From an uncultured Paracoccaceae bacterium (GTDB lineage Bacteria; Pseudomonadota; Alphaproteobacteria; Rhodobacterales; Rhodobacteraceae): a stretch of DNA of 64,000 nucleotides. The notes under the pieces were generated by a model. The model saw nothing but the letters and a program-made list of their open reading frames with translations, ran no database searches and was not told where the DNA came from. Positions 30,567-39,257 of the stretch are shown piece after piece. The position numbers were made by a program, and so were the translations under genes. The stretch is from contig CANMPD010000010.1 of assembly GCA_947499635.1 (NCBI GenBank), positions 84,634-148,633 on the forward strand, given 5' to 3'. Numbering within the stretch: the first letter of the stretch is position 1; every line of letters starts with the position of its first letter.

Positions 30567-32078
30567 ATGCTCTGGTCTCTCTTTAAGATCCTCGCCTTTT
30601 TCGCGATTATTGGCCTGATGACCATCGGCAGCGTAATGCTGCTGGATATGGCCGGTGGTGTACAAATCACGGTTGCAGGTACTGAATATACTCTTGGCGC
30701 GTTCCAGTCGGTGATCGCTTTGTTGGTGCTGATGGCGCTGAGTTGGGTATTTTTTAAGCTTGTGACTTTGCTTTTGGCGTCGCTCAAGTTTCTCAACGGC
30801 GATGAAACGGCTTTGTCACGCTATTTTGACAAAGGTCGGGAACGTCGCGGATATCGTGCTTTGTCCGAGGGGTTGATGGCTCTTGCGTCGGGCGAAGGGC
30901 GTTTAGCGCTCTCCAAAGCCACACGAGCGGAAAAATACCTACAAAACCCTGAGCTTACAGATTTGTTAATCGCACAGGCTGCAGAGATGTCGGGCGATAC
31001 CAAGCGTGCCGAAGTTGCCTATAAGCGATTACTATCCAATCAAAAGACTCGTTTTGTTGGGGTTCGTGGTATCATGAAGCAGCGCTTGTCAGATGGTGAT
31101 ACTGAGACTGCACTGCAATTGGCGCAAAAGGCTCTTACATTGCGGCCCAAGCATGAAGAAGTGCAGGATACTTTACTACGTTTACAGGCTCAGTCTTCGG
31201 ATTGGGAAGGCGCGCGTAAAACTTTGTCAACAAAGCTAAAAACGGGCACGATGCCTCGGGATGTATTCAAGCGTCGCGATGCAGTTCTCGCCTTATCTGC
31301 ATCCAAATCTTTGCTAGACGAAACTGCATCCATTGAACAACAAGAGCAGGCAATCGAAGCAAACCGTTTATCGCCTGATTTGGTTCCTGCTGCCGTTTTG
31401 GCTGCCCGGGCTTACATTGCCAAAGGTAAACCGCGCTATGCGGCACGTGTGTTGAAAAAAACATGGGAGACCCAGCCGCACCCTGATCTGGCACATGCCT
31501 TTGCTGAAATCCAGCCAGATGAAACGCCAGCTGCGCGTCTGAAACGTTTCGATGCGTTGCTGCGTATTAATGCGACGCACGATGAAACACACTTGATAAA
31601 AGCTGAATTGTTGATTGTCGCCGAAGACTTTCCTGCTGCGCGCCGTGCGCTTGGTGATCTGGTCGAACGCGCGCCAGATGCCCGCGCTTTGACATTGATG
31701 GCGGCAATTGAAAAAGGCGAAGGATCATCCAACGCTGTGGTCCAAGGGTGGCTAACCCGTGCCTTGGTAACTCCACGTGGTCCACAATGGGTGTGTGATA
31801 ACTGCAATCACATTCATGTAGAATGGGCGCCGGTTTGTGAAAATTGCACGAGCTTTGACACGCTGAGTTGGAAACGACCTGAAACCCCTGAAATTGCTTC
31901 GGCAATGGCGACGCAAATGCTGCCGCTGATTATTGGATCAGAGGAGGAAGCGACACAGGAGAACGCGGCCCTTGTGGTTTCGGAGACTTCTGAAGCTGTT
32001 ATCAATACAGAGCCAACGGAAGCTGAAACGCCGCCTGAAGAAGAACCTGAGGTTCAAGATCTTAAAAAAAGCGTCTAA
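30567..32078 (+). CDS. HemY-like TPR membrane protein with C-terminal zinc ribbon
   Basis: A 503-residue protein of the HemY N-terminal family, found beside heme genes but of unsettled biochemical role. Two membrane segments lie at about 4-28 and 43-65, followed by TPR-like helices (for example ALQLAQKALTLRPKHEEVQDTLLRL near 180-205). Near the C-terminus four cysteines, C410, C413, C424 and C427 in two CxxC pairs (CDNC and CENC), form a rubredoxin-like metal site similar to that of LapB. An acidic tail of about 60 residues ends the protein. AAGGA precedes the ATG, 13 bases after the mitofilin-like gene. Confidence 0.85.
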   Translation: MLWSLFKILAFFAIIGLMTIGSVMLLDMAGGVQITVAGTEYTLGAFQSVIALLVLMALSWVFFKLVTLLLASLKFLNGDETALSRYFDKGRERRGYRALSEGLMALASGEGRLALSKATRAEKYLQNPELTDLLIAQAAEMSGDTKRAEVAYKRLLSNQKTRFVGVRGIMKQRLSDGDTETALQLAQKALTLRPKHEEVQDTLLRLQAQSSDWEGARKTLSTKLKTGTMPRDVFKRRDAVLALSASKSLLDETASIEQQEQAIEANRLSPDLVPAAVLAARAYIAKGKPRYAARVLKKTWETQPHPDLAHAFAEIQPDETPAARLKRFDALLRINATHDETHLIKAELLIVAEDFPAARRALGDLVERAPDARALTLMAAIEKGEGSSNAVVQGWLTRALVTPRGPQWVCDNCNHIHVEWAPVCENCTSFDTLSWKRPETPEIASAMATQMLPLIIGSEEEATQENAALVVSETSEAVINTEPTEAETPPEEEPEVQDLKKSV

Positions 32079-32082
32079 TTTG

Positions 32083-32115
32083 AAAGCCGGGAGTTGAAAT
32101 GCTCCCGGCTTTTCT
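32083..32115 (+). terminator. Rho-independent terminator after the hemD operon
   Basis: AAAGCCGGGAG and CTCCCGGCTTTT pair perfectly around an eight-base loop, directly after the HemY-like stop codon. Confidence 0.92.
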
Positions 32116-32217
32116 AATTAAACTTACGGGTTGGTATGTATAAAATCCAAAACATATCTGGAATATTTCGCGGTCTATTCGGATTTTTCAGATGCAGTGA
32201 CTGTGAAGCGATTACAT

Positions 32218-32691
32218 TTAACCACCTAGCTGAGTTCGCATAGCCTGATAAATGACAGCTGTAGCAACGTTTGCTAAGTTAAGTGACCGAACAAGTGGAT
32301 TGCGCATCGGTAAGTTAAATACCCGATCATCCATGTTTTCTAGAATTGCAGCCGGTAGGCCTGCAGATTCACAACCAAAGACCAAGTAAGCATCGCGATG
32401 GTACTCAGGCGTGTAAACGCTTTGCGCTCCGTGTTCTTCGAAAAAATACATATTTTCTCGGGGTGGTTTGCGGTCAGCCAAAAAGCTTTCCCAACTGTCG
32501 TATTCGCTGAGATTAACATGCTTCCAATAGTCAGTCCCAGCCCTACGCACAGCCTTTTCGTCGAGAGAAAACCCATAAGGTTTGATCAGGATGAGTTCCA
32601 AATTTAGTGCTACACAGGTTCGCCCGATCGCACCGGTATTATACGGAATTTCTGGCGTCACGAGTACCATTTTCATGCACGGGTCAGGCAT
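32218..32691 (-). CDS. trmL: tRNA (cytidine(34)-2'-O)-methyltransferase TrmL
   Basis: SPOUT methyltransferase that modifies the wobble base of tRNA-Leu isoacceptors. The 157-residue protein has EIPYNTGAIGRTC near the N-terminus (the Asn-Thr-Gly motif), LVFGCESAGLP near 107-117 and NLPMRNPLVRSLNLANVATAVIYQ toward the end, which make up the knotted SAM-binding site. The start at 32691 or an in-frame ATG at 32676 are both possible; no strong Shine-Dalgarno sequence decides. Confidence 0.95.
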   Translation of the reverse strand: MPDPCMKMVLVTPEIPYNTGAIGRTCVALNLELILIKPYGFSLDEKAVRRAGTDYWKHVNLSEYDSWESFLADRKPPRENMYFFEEHGAQSVYTPEYHRDAYLVFGCESAGLPAAILENMDDRVFNLPMRNPLVRSLNLANVATAVIYQAMRTQLGG

Positions 32692-32818
32692 AGGTGTAAT
32701 GCTTTCTAAGTGGCATGCTCAGGAACCAGCACGCTATCGACGCCCTTTTAACCTGACTAAGAGGTACTTAAAATGTGAAATTTACGCTCGCAGTGTGAAT
32801 GTTATCCCCCTTGTTTGA

Positions 32819-33802
32819 TCAATCGAGGTACGGAACGAATTGGCGCGTTGCGATATTGGAGATAAAGATCGCAAGAATTTCTTCCATGGATTGAAAGCTT
32901 AGCGCACGCATAGGTTCGCGTGAAATCAGGATATGTTGATTGTTGCGCGGGGCATGCAACAGTTGGTCCCAACCGGGAATAAGCGCATCCCAATTCTCTC
33001 GTAAAGTGGCGAGAGGTTGACCATAGTTTTCTGCATAGGTGCTAACTAGAAAATCCGCATCGATCTGTTGTACCAGTTCGGGACTTAAATCGATGCGATC
33101 TCCCGCGAGGCTGGAAACCACCTCTGGCTGGTCAAAGCCTAATTCGTCGAGAATATAACTCATTGCACCATAGGTTTTATAGGCGCGAAAGCGTTTGCCG
33201 CGCACCTCTGCGATTGCAACTGTGATGTCAGAGGGGGCCTCAAATCGCTGCTGAACTAGGGCTTTTGCTTCAGATAGGCGAAATTGAAACACGGCCTCGC
33301 GGCGTTGGAATTCATCTAGGCGGCCGGCCGCATCGGCAATTCTACGATATCGTTCTCGTGCGGTGTTGGACCAGATATTAATCACAACTGTTGGCGCAAT
33401 TTCGGACAGCTGATCGAACAACTCTGCTGAGAAATCAGGGAGGAAAATTAAATCAGGTGCAAGGCTTGCTATGACTTCAAGGTCGGGTTGCTTAGGGTGG
33501 CCGACAAAAGCGATGCCGGTGTTCTCAAATGTTGCATGCAGCAAATCATGCGCCCCGCGAATGGTGGGTAACCCGTTGTTCATCGCCGTCTTGATCACAC
33601 CAGTAGATCCAACCACGGGTGCGCCTAATTCCAGTAACGGTGTGGTAAATTGCTCTCCGCGAAGCGCGACAATTCTTGTTGCGCGCGTGGGGATTTCGAC
33701 CTTGTGACCAAGTCCATCCACAAAGGTTCGACTGCTCTGTGCGTTGAGTGTTGAGGCGGTTAATCCGTAAAACAGGCACAGTAGAAACAAAGAAAGACGC
33801 AT
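32819..33802 (-). CDS. Iron-siderophore ABC transporter substrate-binding protein
   Basis: Periplasmic binding protein of the FhuD/FepB type, 327 residues. The N-terminus MRLSLFLLCLFYGLTASTLNA is a signal peptide with cleavage near NAQS. The mature part has FVDGLGHKVEIPTRATRIVAL and the helical-backbone segments typical of class III binding proteins (DLIFLPDFS, DADFLVSTYAE). The start chosen is the ATG at 33802 rather than the TTG at 33814. Last gene of the siderophore uptake operon, 16 bases after the second permease. Confidence 0.9.
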   Translation of the reverse strand: MRLSLFLLCLFYGLTASTLNAQSSRTFVDGLGHKVEIPTRATRIVALRGEQFTTPLLELGAPVVGSTGVIKTAMNNGLPTIRGAHDLLHATFENTGIAFVGHPKQPDLEVIASLAPDLIFLPDFSAELFDQLSEIAPTVVINIWSNTARERYRRIADAAGRLDEFQRREAVFQFRLSEAKALVQQRFEAPSDITVAIAEVRGKRFRAYKTYGAMSYILDELGFDQPEVVSSLAGDRIDLSPELVQQIDADFLVSTYAENYGQPLATLRENWDALIPGWDQLLHAPRNNQHILISREPMRALSFQSMEEILAIFISNIATRQFVPYLD

Positions 33803-33818
33803 TTTAATATCCAAGAGA

Positions 33819-34868
33819 CTATAGGTGTTTCGGGCTCGCGCGGCGAAAGATCAGCGCGACAAACATTGGAGCGCCAATTATGGCAGCGATCAATCCCGCA
33901 GGAAATTGCACCGGCGCCGCAACTGTCCGCCCGATTAAATCGGCAAGGGTGACGAGGCAAGCGCCACTGAGTGCAGTGATCACAAGATGGGCGCCTTGAC
34001 CTGCGCGACATAAGCGTCGTGCAATTTGTGCGGAAATCAATCCTACAAATCCCAACGGCCCTGCTACGGAAACCGCAAGCGCCGACAGTGTCACGGCAAG
34101 TGTAATGAGACCATAGCGATCACGGCGTAATCGCAAACCCAGACCGGTGGCTATCTCTGGGCCGAAACTAAGCCCCGATAAAGGGCGAACCGCCCATAGC
34201 AGGGCAGGGATTGCACCCATGAGTCCCAATAATAAAACTGAACAGCCAGCCCATGTGACCCTATGAACGGACCCAGCAAGCCATGACAACGCTGTCGTAG
34301 CCTGATTGATCTGTCCATAGGTTAACATCGCACTTGTCCCTGCGCTGATCGTCGCTGATACGCCGATACCGACTAGGATAAAGCGTAAAGATGCTGCACT
34401 GGCTTTGCCGGTAGCAATCCATTGCACCAACACAGAGACGCTTAGTGCCCCCACAAAGGCTGCAAAGGGGCGTGCGATCAGCGGAGCATTTGGAACAAGG
34501 ACGATCAGTGCGACCACGCAGAGGCTGGCCCCTTGCGAGACACCAACCAAAGATGGATCTGCCAAGGGGTTTCGGGTGACTCCTTGCAAGATCGCGCCTG
34601 ATAGTCCAAGCATCCCTCCCACCAAAGCGGCTGCGCACAGGCGGGGTAGGCGAAGTTGCCAGATAACTGTGGTTATCATATCGCCTTTTGGGGCATGCCA
34701 AAAAGCGTCCCAGATTTGGGTAGCGGTCAAATCAGCGCTGCCGCGAGACAGACTAATTAAGAACAATGCCAGCAGTAGCCCTGTCAAAAGGCATGAAATG
34801 ACGAGCACCTGAGGTTTTATGCGGAGGCTGATTCTATCGGAGCGTGTGCGATATACCGAGTGTCTCAT
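33819..34868 (-). CDS. FecCD-family iron-siderophore ABC transporter permease
   Basis: Inner-membrane permease of 349 residues with the hydrophobic profile of FecCD/BtuC proteins. The conserved MLGLSGAILQGVTRNPLADPSLVG near 110-133 and the coupling segment VAGPLGFVGLISAQIARRLCRAG near 270-292 are present. The ATG overlaps the stop of the upstream permease by four bases. It pairs with that permease to form the channel. Confidence 0.95.
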   Translation of the reverse strand: MRHSVYRTRSDRISLRIKPQVLVISCLLTGLLLALFLISLSRGSADLTATQIWDAFWHAPKGDMITTVIWQLRLPRLCAAALVGGMLGLSGAILQGVTRNPLADPSLVGVSQGASLCVVALIVLVPNAPLIARPFAAFVGALSVSVLVQWIATGKASAASLRFILVGIGVSATISAGTSAMLTYGQINQATTALSWLAGSVHRVTWAGCSVLLLGLMGAIPALLWAVRPLSGLSFGPEIATGLGLRLRRDRYGLITLAVTLSALAVSVAGPLGFVGLISAQIARRLCRAGQGAHLVITALSGACLVTLADLIGRTVAAPVQFPAGLIAAIIGAPMFVALIFRRASPKHL

Positions 34869-35851
34869 AGTAATTTACGTACCAAAAGCACAAAGATAGG
34901 TGCGCCCAAGAGCGAAGTTACAATGCCCGTAGCGATTTCTGTCGGTGCAAATATGACACGCGCAAAAATATCAACACACAATAAAAACACTGCACCCAAT
35001 AGGGCAGAGCAAGGGATGATCCAGCGGTAGTCGGCCCCAACCAACAAACGTGTGGCATGGGGGACAACAAGACCAACAAAGCCAAGGGGCCCTGCCATAG
35101 CGACTGCAGATGCCGTCAGGACAACCGTGCATACCAGTAAACGCAGGCTAAGCGCCGTGGTGCGGACGCCAAGACCGGCTGCCGTCTCTTGTCCCATGGA
35201 TAGTGCAGTGATCTGATGTGCCGATAGCAGCGCTACGACTATGCCGGCGATCAACCATGGTGCAGTATAGGGCAACATTTGCGCCGCGTCTGATGTAATT
35301 GCGCCAGAGAGCCACACCCTAAAAGTAGCAAAGCTCTCTTCGTTGAGCAGGTTTACACCTGATACGATGGCTTTAAGAAAGGCTGATACTGCAGCCCCAG
35401 ACAGTAAGAGAACAGTGGTTGAACGGCCACCAGGTGCCAAAAGTGCGATCGCCGTCACAAGACAGGCTGCAGCCAATGCACCTGCTGCTGCCAAGACCGG
35501 TAACCAGATATCACCCTCGAGGTAAGGGGCACCAAGGATCACCCCGCAGGCTGCTCCGCTCATCAACGCAAGCAATCCCGGATCTGCCAATGGATTGCGC
35601 GTTACGCCCTGCATTAATGCCCCAGCCACAGACAGGGCTGCGCCAACACAAATTGCCGCAACCATGCGGGGTAGGCGCATTTTCCACAAAATTACGTGGT
35701 CAAAATTGCGTGGGTCAAAGTTCAAGAGTGCAGCTTGCATATCCACGAGCGCGATGGGTTTGGCGCCAATCCGCAGATGCAAAATCGCACTAATTGCTAG
35801 CAAACCAAACAGCAGCGTTGTTACCTGAGTAGAGCGGTTAAACACTGGCAT
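34865..35851 (-). CDS. FecCD-family iron-siderophore ABC transporter permease
   Basis: The other half of the permease dimer. The start chosen is the ATG at 35851 (MPVFNRSTQV), giving 328 residues and overlapping the ATPase gene by 14 bases; a longer frame to 35929 lies wholly inside that gene. The family segment SVAGALMQGVTRNPLADPG and the late VAMAGPLGFVGLVVPHATRLLVG are clear. Similar in sequence to the neighbouring permease, as usual for FecC/FecD pairs. Confidence 0.94.
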   Translation of the reverse strand: MPVFNRSTQVTTLLFGLLAISAILHLRIGAKPIALVDMQAALLNFDPRNFDHVILWKMRLPRMVAAICVGAALSVAGALMQGVTRNPLADPGLLALMSGAACGVILGAPYLEGDIWLPVLAAAGALAAACLVTAIALLAPGGRSTTVLLLSGAAVSAFLKAIVSGVNLLNEESFATFRVWLSGAITSDAAQMLPYTAPWLIAGIVVALLSAHQITALSMGQETAAGLGVRTTALSLRLLVCTVVLTASAVAMAGPLGFVGLVVPHATRLLVGADYRWIIPCSALLGAVFLLCVDIFARVIFAPTEIATGIVTSLLGAPIFVLLVRKLL

Positions 35852-36716
35852 TCGTATGATCTTGTCTTGGGGCGTGCGGGACACAAACAGGTCGACCTGA
35901 GTTAGGATCCTGCAAGATTGTGGCATCAAGGTCGAATACCGATTTCAAATTATCAACCGTGAAAACGTCATCGATACCGCCGTGTGCACACACCTGGCCG
36001 TCGCGGATCATAACCATGTGATCGGCAAATTGCGCAGCCAGATTAAGGTCATGAAGAACCACTACGACGGTGCGGTTTTCGATCTGTGCAATGCGTTTCA
36101 ACAAGTCCAAAACGTCGATTTGAACCTTGAGATCCAGAAAGGCTGTAGGCTCATCAAGCAGCAAGAGTGGGGTATCTTGGGCAAGGGCCATTGCGATCCA
36201 AGCCCGTTGACGTTGCCCGCCGGAAAGATTGGCAACGGGTTGATCTTGTAGCGCTGTTAGTTCTGTGCGTGCCAATGCTTGGGCAACTGCGGCAGCATCT
36301 TGCTGGGACCATTGCCGCAGCAAACTTTGGTAAGGGAGGCGACCTTGGGCAACCAGCTCATGTACGGTCAAACCCTCGGGAGGGATAGGACCTTGGGGGA
36401 GGAATGCCATCTGTTTTGCGATTTCGCGTGTGTTTGTACGATGCACGTCTTGGCCTGCCAGTGTCACACGTCCTGCGCGCACAGCCAATGTACGCGCAAG
36501 GGATTTAAGTAACGTGGATTTACCGCAGCCGTTGGGCCCAACCAGTACCGTCAGCTCGCCTAAATTCGCCTGAAAGTTCAGTTCATTTAGGATGGATACC
36601 GTACCATAACCTGCCGTGATTTGTTCTGCTATAAGCTGGACAAGATTGGCCTGCGTCGGTCGACACATCGCTTCTTTCGCCTGTTTAGGTTTACAATTGG
36701 GCAGGGGGGACGACAC
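35838..36716 (-). CDS. Iron-siderophore ABC transporter ATP-binding protein
   Basis: Cytoplasmic ATPase of the FecE/FhuC type. Walker A VGPNGCGKSTLL, Q-loop AFLPQG, signature NLSGGQRQRAWIAMALAQ, Walker B LLLLDEPTAFLD and switch His in VVLHDLNLAAQ are all intact. A GTG start at 36716 with AGGAG upstream gives 292 residues; an in-frame ATG at 36668 is a plausible shorter start. A strong hairpin lies upstream, between this gene and the receptor gene. Confidence 0.95.
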   Translation of the reverse strand: MSSPLPNCKPKQAKEAMCRPTQANLVQLIAEQITAGYGTVSILNELNFQANLGELTVLVGPNGCGKSTLLKSLARTLAVRAGRVTLAGQDVHRTNTREIAKQMAFLPQGPIPPEGLTVHELVAQGRLPYQSLLRQWSQQDAAAVAQALARTELTALQDQPVANLSGGQRQRAWIAMALAQDTPLLLLDEPTAFLDLKVQIDVLDLLKRIAQIENRTVVVVLHDLNLAAQFADHMVMIRDGQVCAHGGIDDVFTVDNLKSVFDLDATILQDPNSGRPVCVPHAPRQDHTNASV

Positions 36717-36744
36717 AGGAATGGTCTCCTTTTAACGACAAAGA

Positions 36745-36785
36745 CCGTATCCCATCCACAGGCGCAAGCCTGAGATGGAATACGG
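36745..36785 (-). promoter_or_regulatory. Long intergenic hairpin with GCAA-type loop between receptor and transporter genes
   Basis: CCGTAT, CCATC and CAGGC on the left pair with GCCTG, GATGG and ATACGG on the right around a four-base GCAA loop, with one mismatch and one small bulge. No T tract follows on the minus strand, so it is not a standard terminator; an attenuator, mRNA processing site or 3'-end stabiliser is possible. Confidence 0.65.
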
Positions 36786-36821
36786 AGGGGGCCGGATAAA
36801 ACTTATGGTCTACCGTGTGTT

Positions 36822-38966
36822 TTAGAACGCGCGGCTAATGGTGAGTGTAACTTTACGCGGATCACCGGCATAAATTCTCGTATCACCGCTGCCTGCATAG
36901 AAATAAGTTTCATCCAGCAGGTTGGCGATCGTTAACGAGGTTGTCCAATCGTTCTTTTCAAAATGGGCTCCGATATCTGTCACGATATAGCTGGGCAGGA
37001 TCACGCTACTGCTATTGTCAATGTTGGTTTTTACGTCATCGCGATAGGTCATGCCAAAGGAAAATCCAAGCGTGCCGCCCTGAACGGATTTCGGTATATT
37101 ATAGCGCGTAAACAATGATGCCGAGTGTGCGGGTGCGTTTGCCGCGGCCATACCGGTAAATTCGCCTTCGGTTCCGACGCTATCATTGTAAGCATAACCC
37201 GCTTTGATTTGCCAATTCTCGGTTGGGAGCCATTGTAAATCAAATTCAAGACCGTTGCTCTCAACTTCACCAACCAACTCATATGCTCCGCCACCCAAAG
37301 ACTCAGATACATTGTCTTTGAGAATACGGTAAGCGGACAGGCTAACGTTCATTGTGGCGCCAAGTTGATATTTCACCCCAGCTTCAATTTGAAAGGATTT
37401 TTCTGCATCCAAAGCGTCGCCATCCTCATCTACACGTTCCGCAGTGTAAGGATCAAAGCTTTGGGCAACACTGCCAAAGACACTCCAGTTGTCGTTCAAA
37501 CGATAAACCGCACCGAGGGAGCCGACAAAATCCGTAGTCCGTGTGGTATTGTCATCGTTACATGATCCGCGCAGGCAAACATAATCGATCTTGGTACGAT
37601 TGACGCGCGCAGATCCTACAACTGTCAGCGCATCCGTTACCGTGACTTTATCTTGTACATAAAGGCCAGCGCTATAATAGGTTGTTCTACGGCGGTTGCC
37701 CTCGATCCCCTCAACAGAGCCGATCACATCTGGATCGTAGATATCTACGAAATCAAAGTCACCATATGCTCTGCGATCAAAATCTGTCTCGCGGTATTCG
37801 CCAGCTAGGCCAAAAGTCAACGCATGGTCTAGCGTACCTGTTTGCGCGTCTTTACTCACATAAGCGTCAAAAGAGTGCCAATCGCGTCGGTTCCATTGAT
37901 CCCGCAGGCGACGGCGTAGTGTTTCGTCGTCATCTACGACACTGTTATTTTCATACAAGCGCCGTTCGTCGGTATGCCAGTTGCTGCGCCATTTGAAATT
38001 GAATTGTCCGTTGCCAAGATCCCGCTGATAATGCGCGGTCAGGGCCTGGCCTTCGTCATCATCGTAATCAGTGTTCTGTTGGTAGACAGTGTCGATGGAT
38101 GCAACCGTTGAAATATCATTATTCAACGCGACCAAACCATAATCGGCATTGCCGTCTTGAGCGCCGATCTCAATGCCCAAGGTGAGCCGTGAGATGTCGT
38201 TGATCTCCCAATGGACGCTGGAATAGATATTCCATTCTCTATTATTCACCCCATCGCGAAAGGAGTCGATGTTGTTTCCACTCGCTATGAAGCGATAGGA
38301 TAGATCATCGCGGCCACCGATGGCACCAGTCAAATCGAGCGTGGTTGTAAGGCCATTGTCTTCACCAAAACTGGAAACGTCTGAGGCAAAAGTTTCAAAA
38401 GATGTGGTGATGCTACCTGAGAATTCGTTCTCAGGCTTTTTGGTCACCAAGTTGACCACTCCTCCTGTTTCCATATTTCCATAAAGAACAGAGGCCGGCC
38501 CCTTCAGAACTTCGACTCTTTCGATGTTGGCGGTCGAGGGCGATCCGAAGCGAGTGGTGATCCCGCTTAGTCCATCCACCTTGATGTTGTTGAGATCAAT
38601 ATCAAACCCGCGGATGGTAAAGGAGTCTGCGCTATAACCGCTACGAACCACGCCGGTTGTATAAGCGAAAACATCTTCGATATTGCGCGCGTTGAGGTCT
38701 TTTATCAGCGTTTCATTCGTGGTCGAGACAGAAAAAGGTGTCTCGTTATCAGATGCGTCGCCTTTGAGAGCAGTCGAGTTGTGATTCTCGAAATAGGTGT
38801 CTTGGCGGCCGTAAATGATAATCGGTTGTAGCTGAATGGCGCTTTCGCTTGTTGCGTCTTGGCCCGTATCTTGGGCCGAAGCAATCTGGCCCATCAAAGT
38901 GGCCGAGGTCGAGAAGGTTACAAAAAAGCCACGTAACAAGAGAGTCTTAGATGGGCGTGCGGTCAT
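36822..38966 (-). CDS. TonB-dependent siderophore receptor
   Basis: Outer-membrane receptor that imports a ferric siderophore using TonB energy. The start is the ATG at 38966 (MTARPSKTLLL) with GGGGAAA upstream; 714 residues. A signal peptide runs to about residue 32 (QIASAQ). The plug domain is recognisable from ETPFSVSTTNETLI, NIEDVFAYTTGV, FTIRGFDIDLNNIKVDG and VEVLKGPASVLYGNMETGGVVNLVTKKP. The barrel ends in RKVTLTISRAF, with terminal Phe needed for outer-membrane insertion. No N-terminal STN signalling domain, so it does not act through a FecR-type cascade. The ligand is unknown. Confidence 0.95.
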   Translation of the reverse strand: MTARPSKTLLLRGFFVTFSTSATLMGQIASAQDTGQDATSESAIQLQPIIIYGRQDTYFENHNSTALKGDASDNETPFSVSTTNETLIKDLNARNIEDVFAYTTGVVRSGYSADSFTIRGFDIDLNNIKVDGLSGITTRFGSPSTANIERVEVLKGPASVLYGNMETGGVVNLVTKKPENEFSGSITTSFETFASDVSSFGEDNGLTTTLDLTGAIGGRDDLSYRFIASGNNIDSFRDGVNNREWNIYSSVHWEINDISRLTLGIEIGAQDGNADYGLVALNNDISTVASIDTVYQQNTDYDDDEGQALTAHYQRDLGNGQFNFKWRSNWHTDERRLYENNSVVDDDETLRRRLRDQWNRRDWHSFDAYVSKDAQTGTLDHALTFGLAGEYRETDFDRRAYGDFDFVDIYDPDVIGSVEGIEGNRRRTTYYSAGLYVQDKVTVTDALTVVGSARVNRTKIDYVCLRGSCNDDNTTRTTDFVGSLGAVYRLNDNWSVFGSVAQSFDPYTAERVDEDGDALDAEKSFQIEAGVKYQLGATMNVSLSAYRILKDNVSESLGGGAYELVGEVESNGLEFDLQWLPTENWQIKAGYAYNDSVGTEGEFTGMAAANAPAHSASLFTRYNIPKSVQGGTLGFSFGMTYRDDVKTNIDNSSSVILPSYIVTDIGAHFEKNDWTTSLTIANLLDETYFYAGSGDTRIYAGDPRKVTLTISRAF

Positions 38967-39257
38967 GAGTTTCCCCGTAATCCCCGGCACAAGTATCTGT
39001 ATGTAAACAAATTTATCCCGTGCCGCGGGTGATAGTTGAAGTGTCTGCGTTGAATCAAATTCGAGTCAATTCTGCGTGTCCTATTTCCGACTGTAGTAGT
39101 CAACTTTATTTGTTGACTATATTTGTCGGTTTACGAAAATTGGCTCCTCACAGACCCCTTAAACCAGGGATGGCGGCAAGAAATTATCGGAAAGTACGTG
39201 TTATTTTCCCCAATGAGAGAAAATATTTCAGACGTGAATATTGCTACTACACAGTCG
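38967..39257. other. Intergenic region upstream of the TonB receptor
   Basis: A 291-base AT-rich region between the RpiR gene and the receptor gene, both on the minus strand. It contains a perfect inverted repeat (39097-39119) and no convincing coding sequence. It is the expected place for iron control of the siderophore locus. Confidence 0.6.
39097..39119 (-). promoter_or_regulatory. Perfect 8-bp inverted repeat, candidate operator of the siderophore locus
   Basis: TAGTCAAC, seven bases, GTTGACTA. On the minus strand the second arm supplies a TTGACT hexamer that could serve as a -35 element, about 130 bases before the receptor start. A bound dimeric regulator would block or activate it. Which regulator is unknown. 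Confidence 0.5.
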
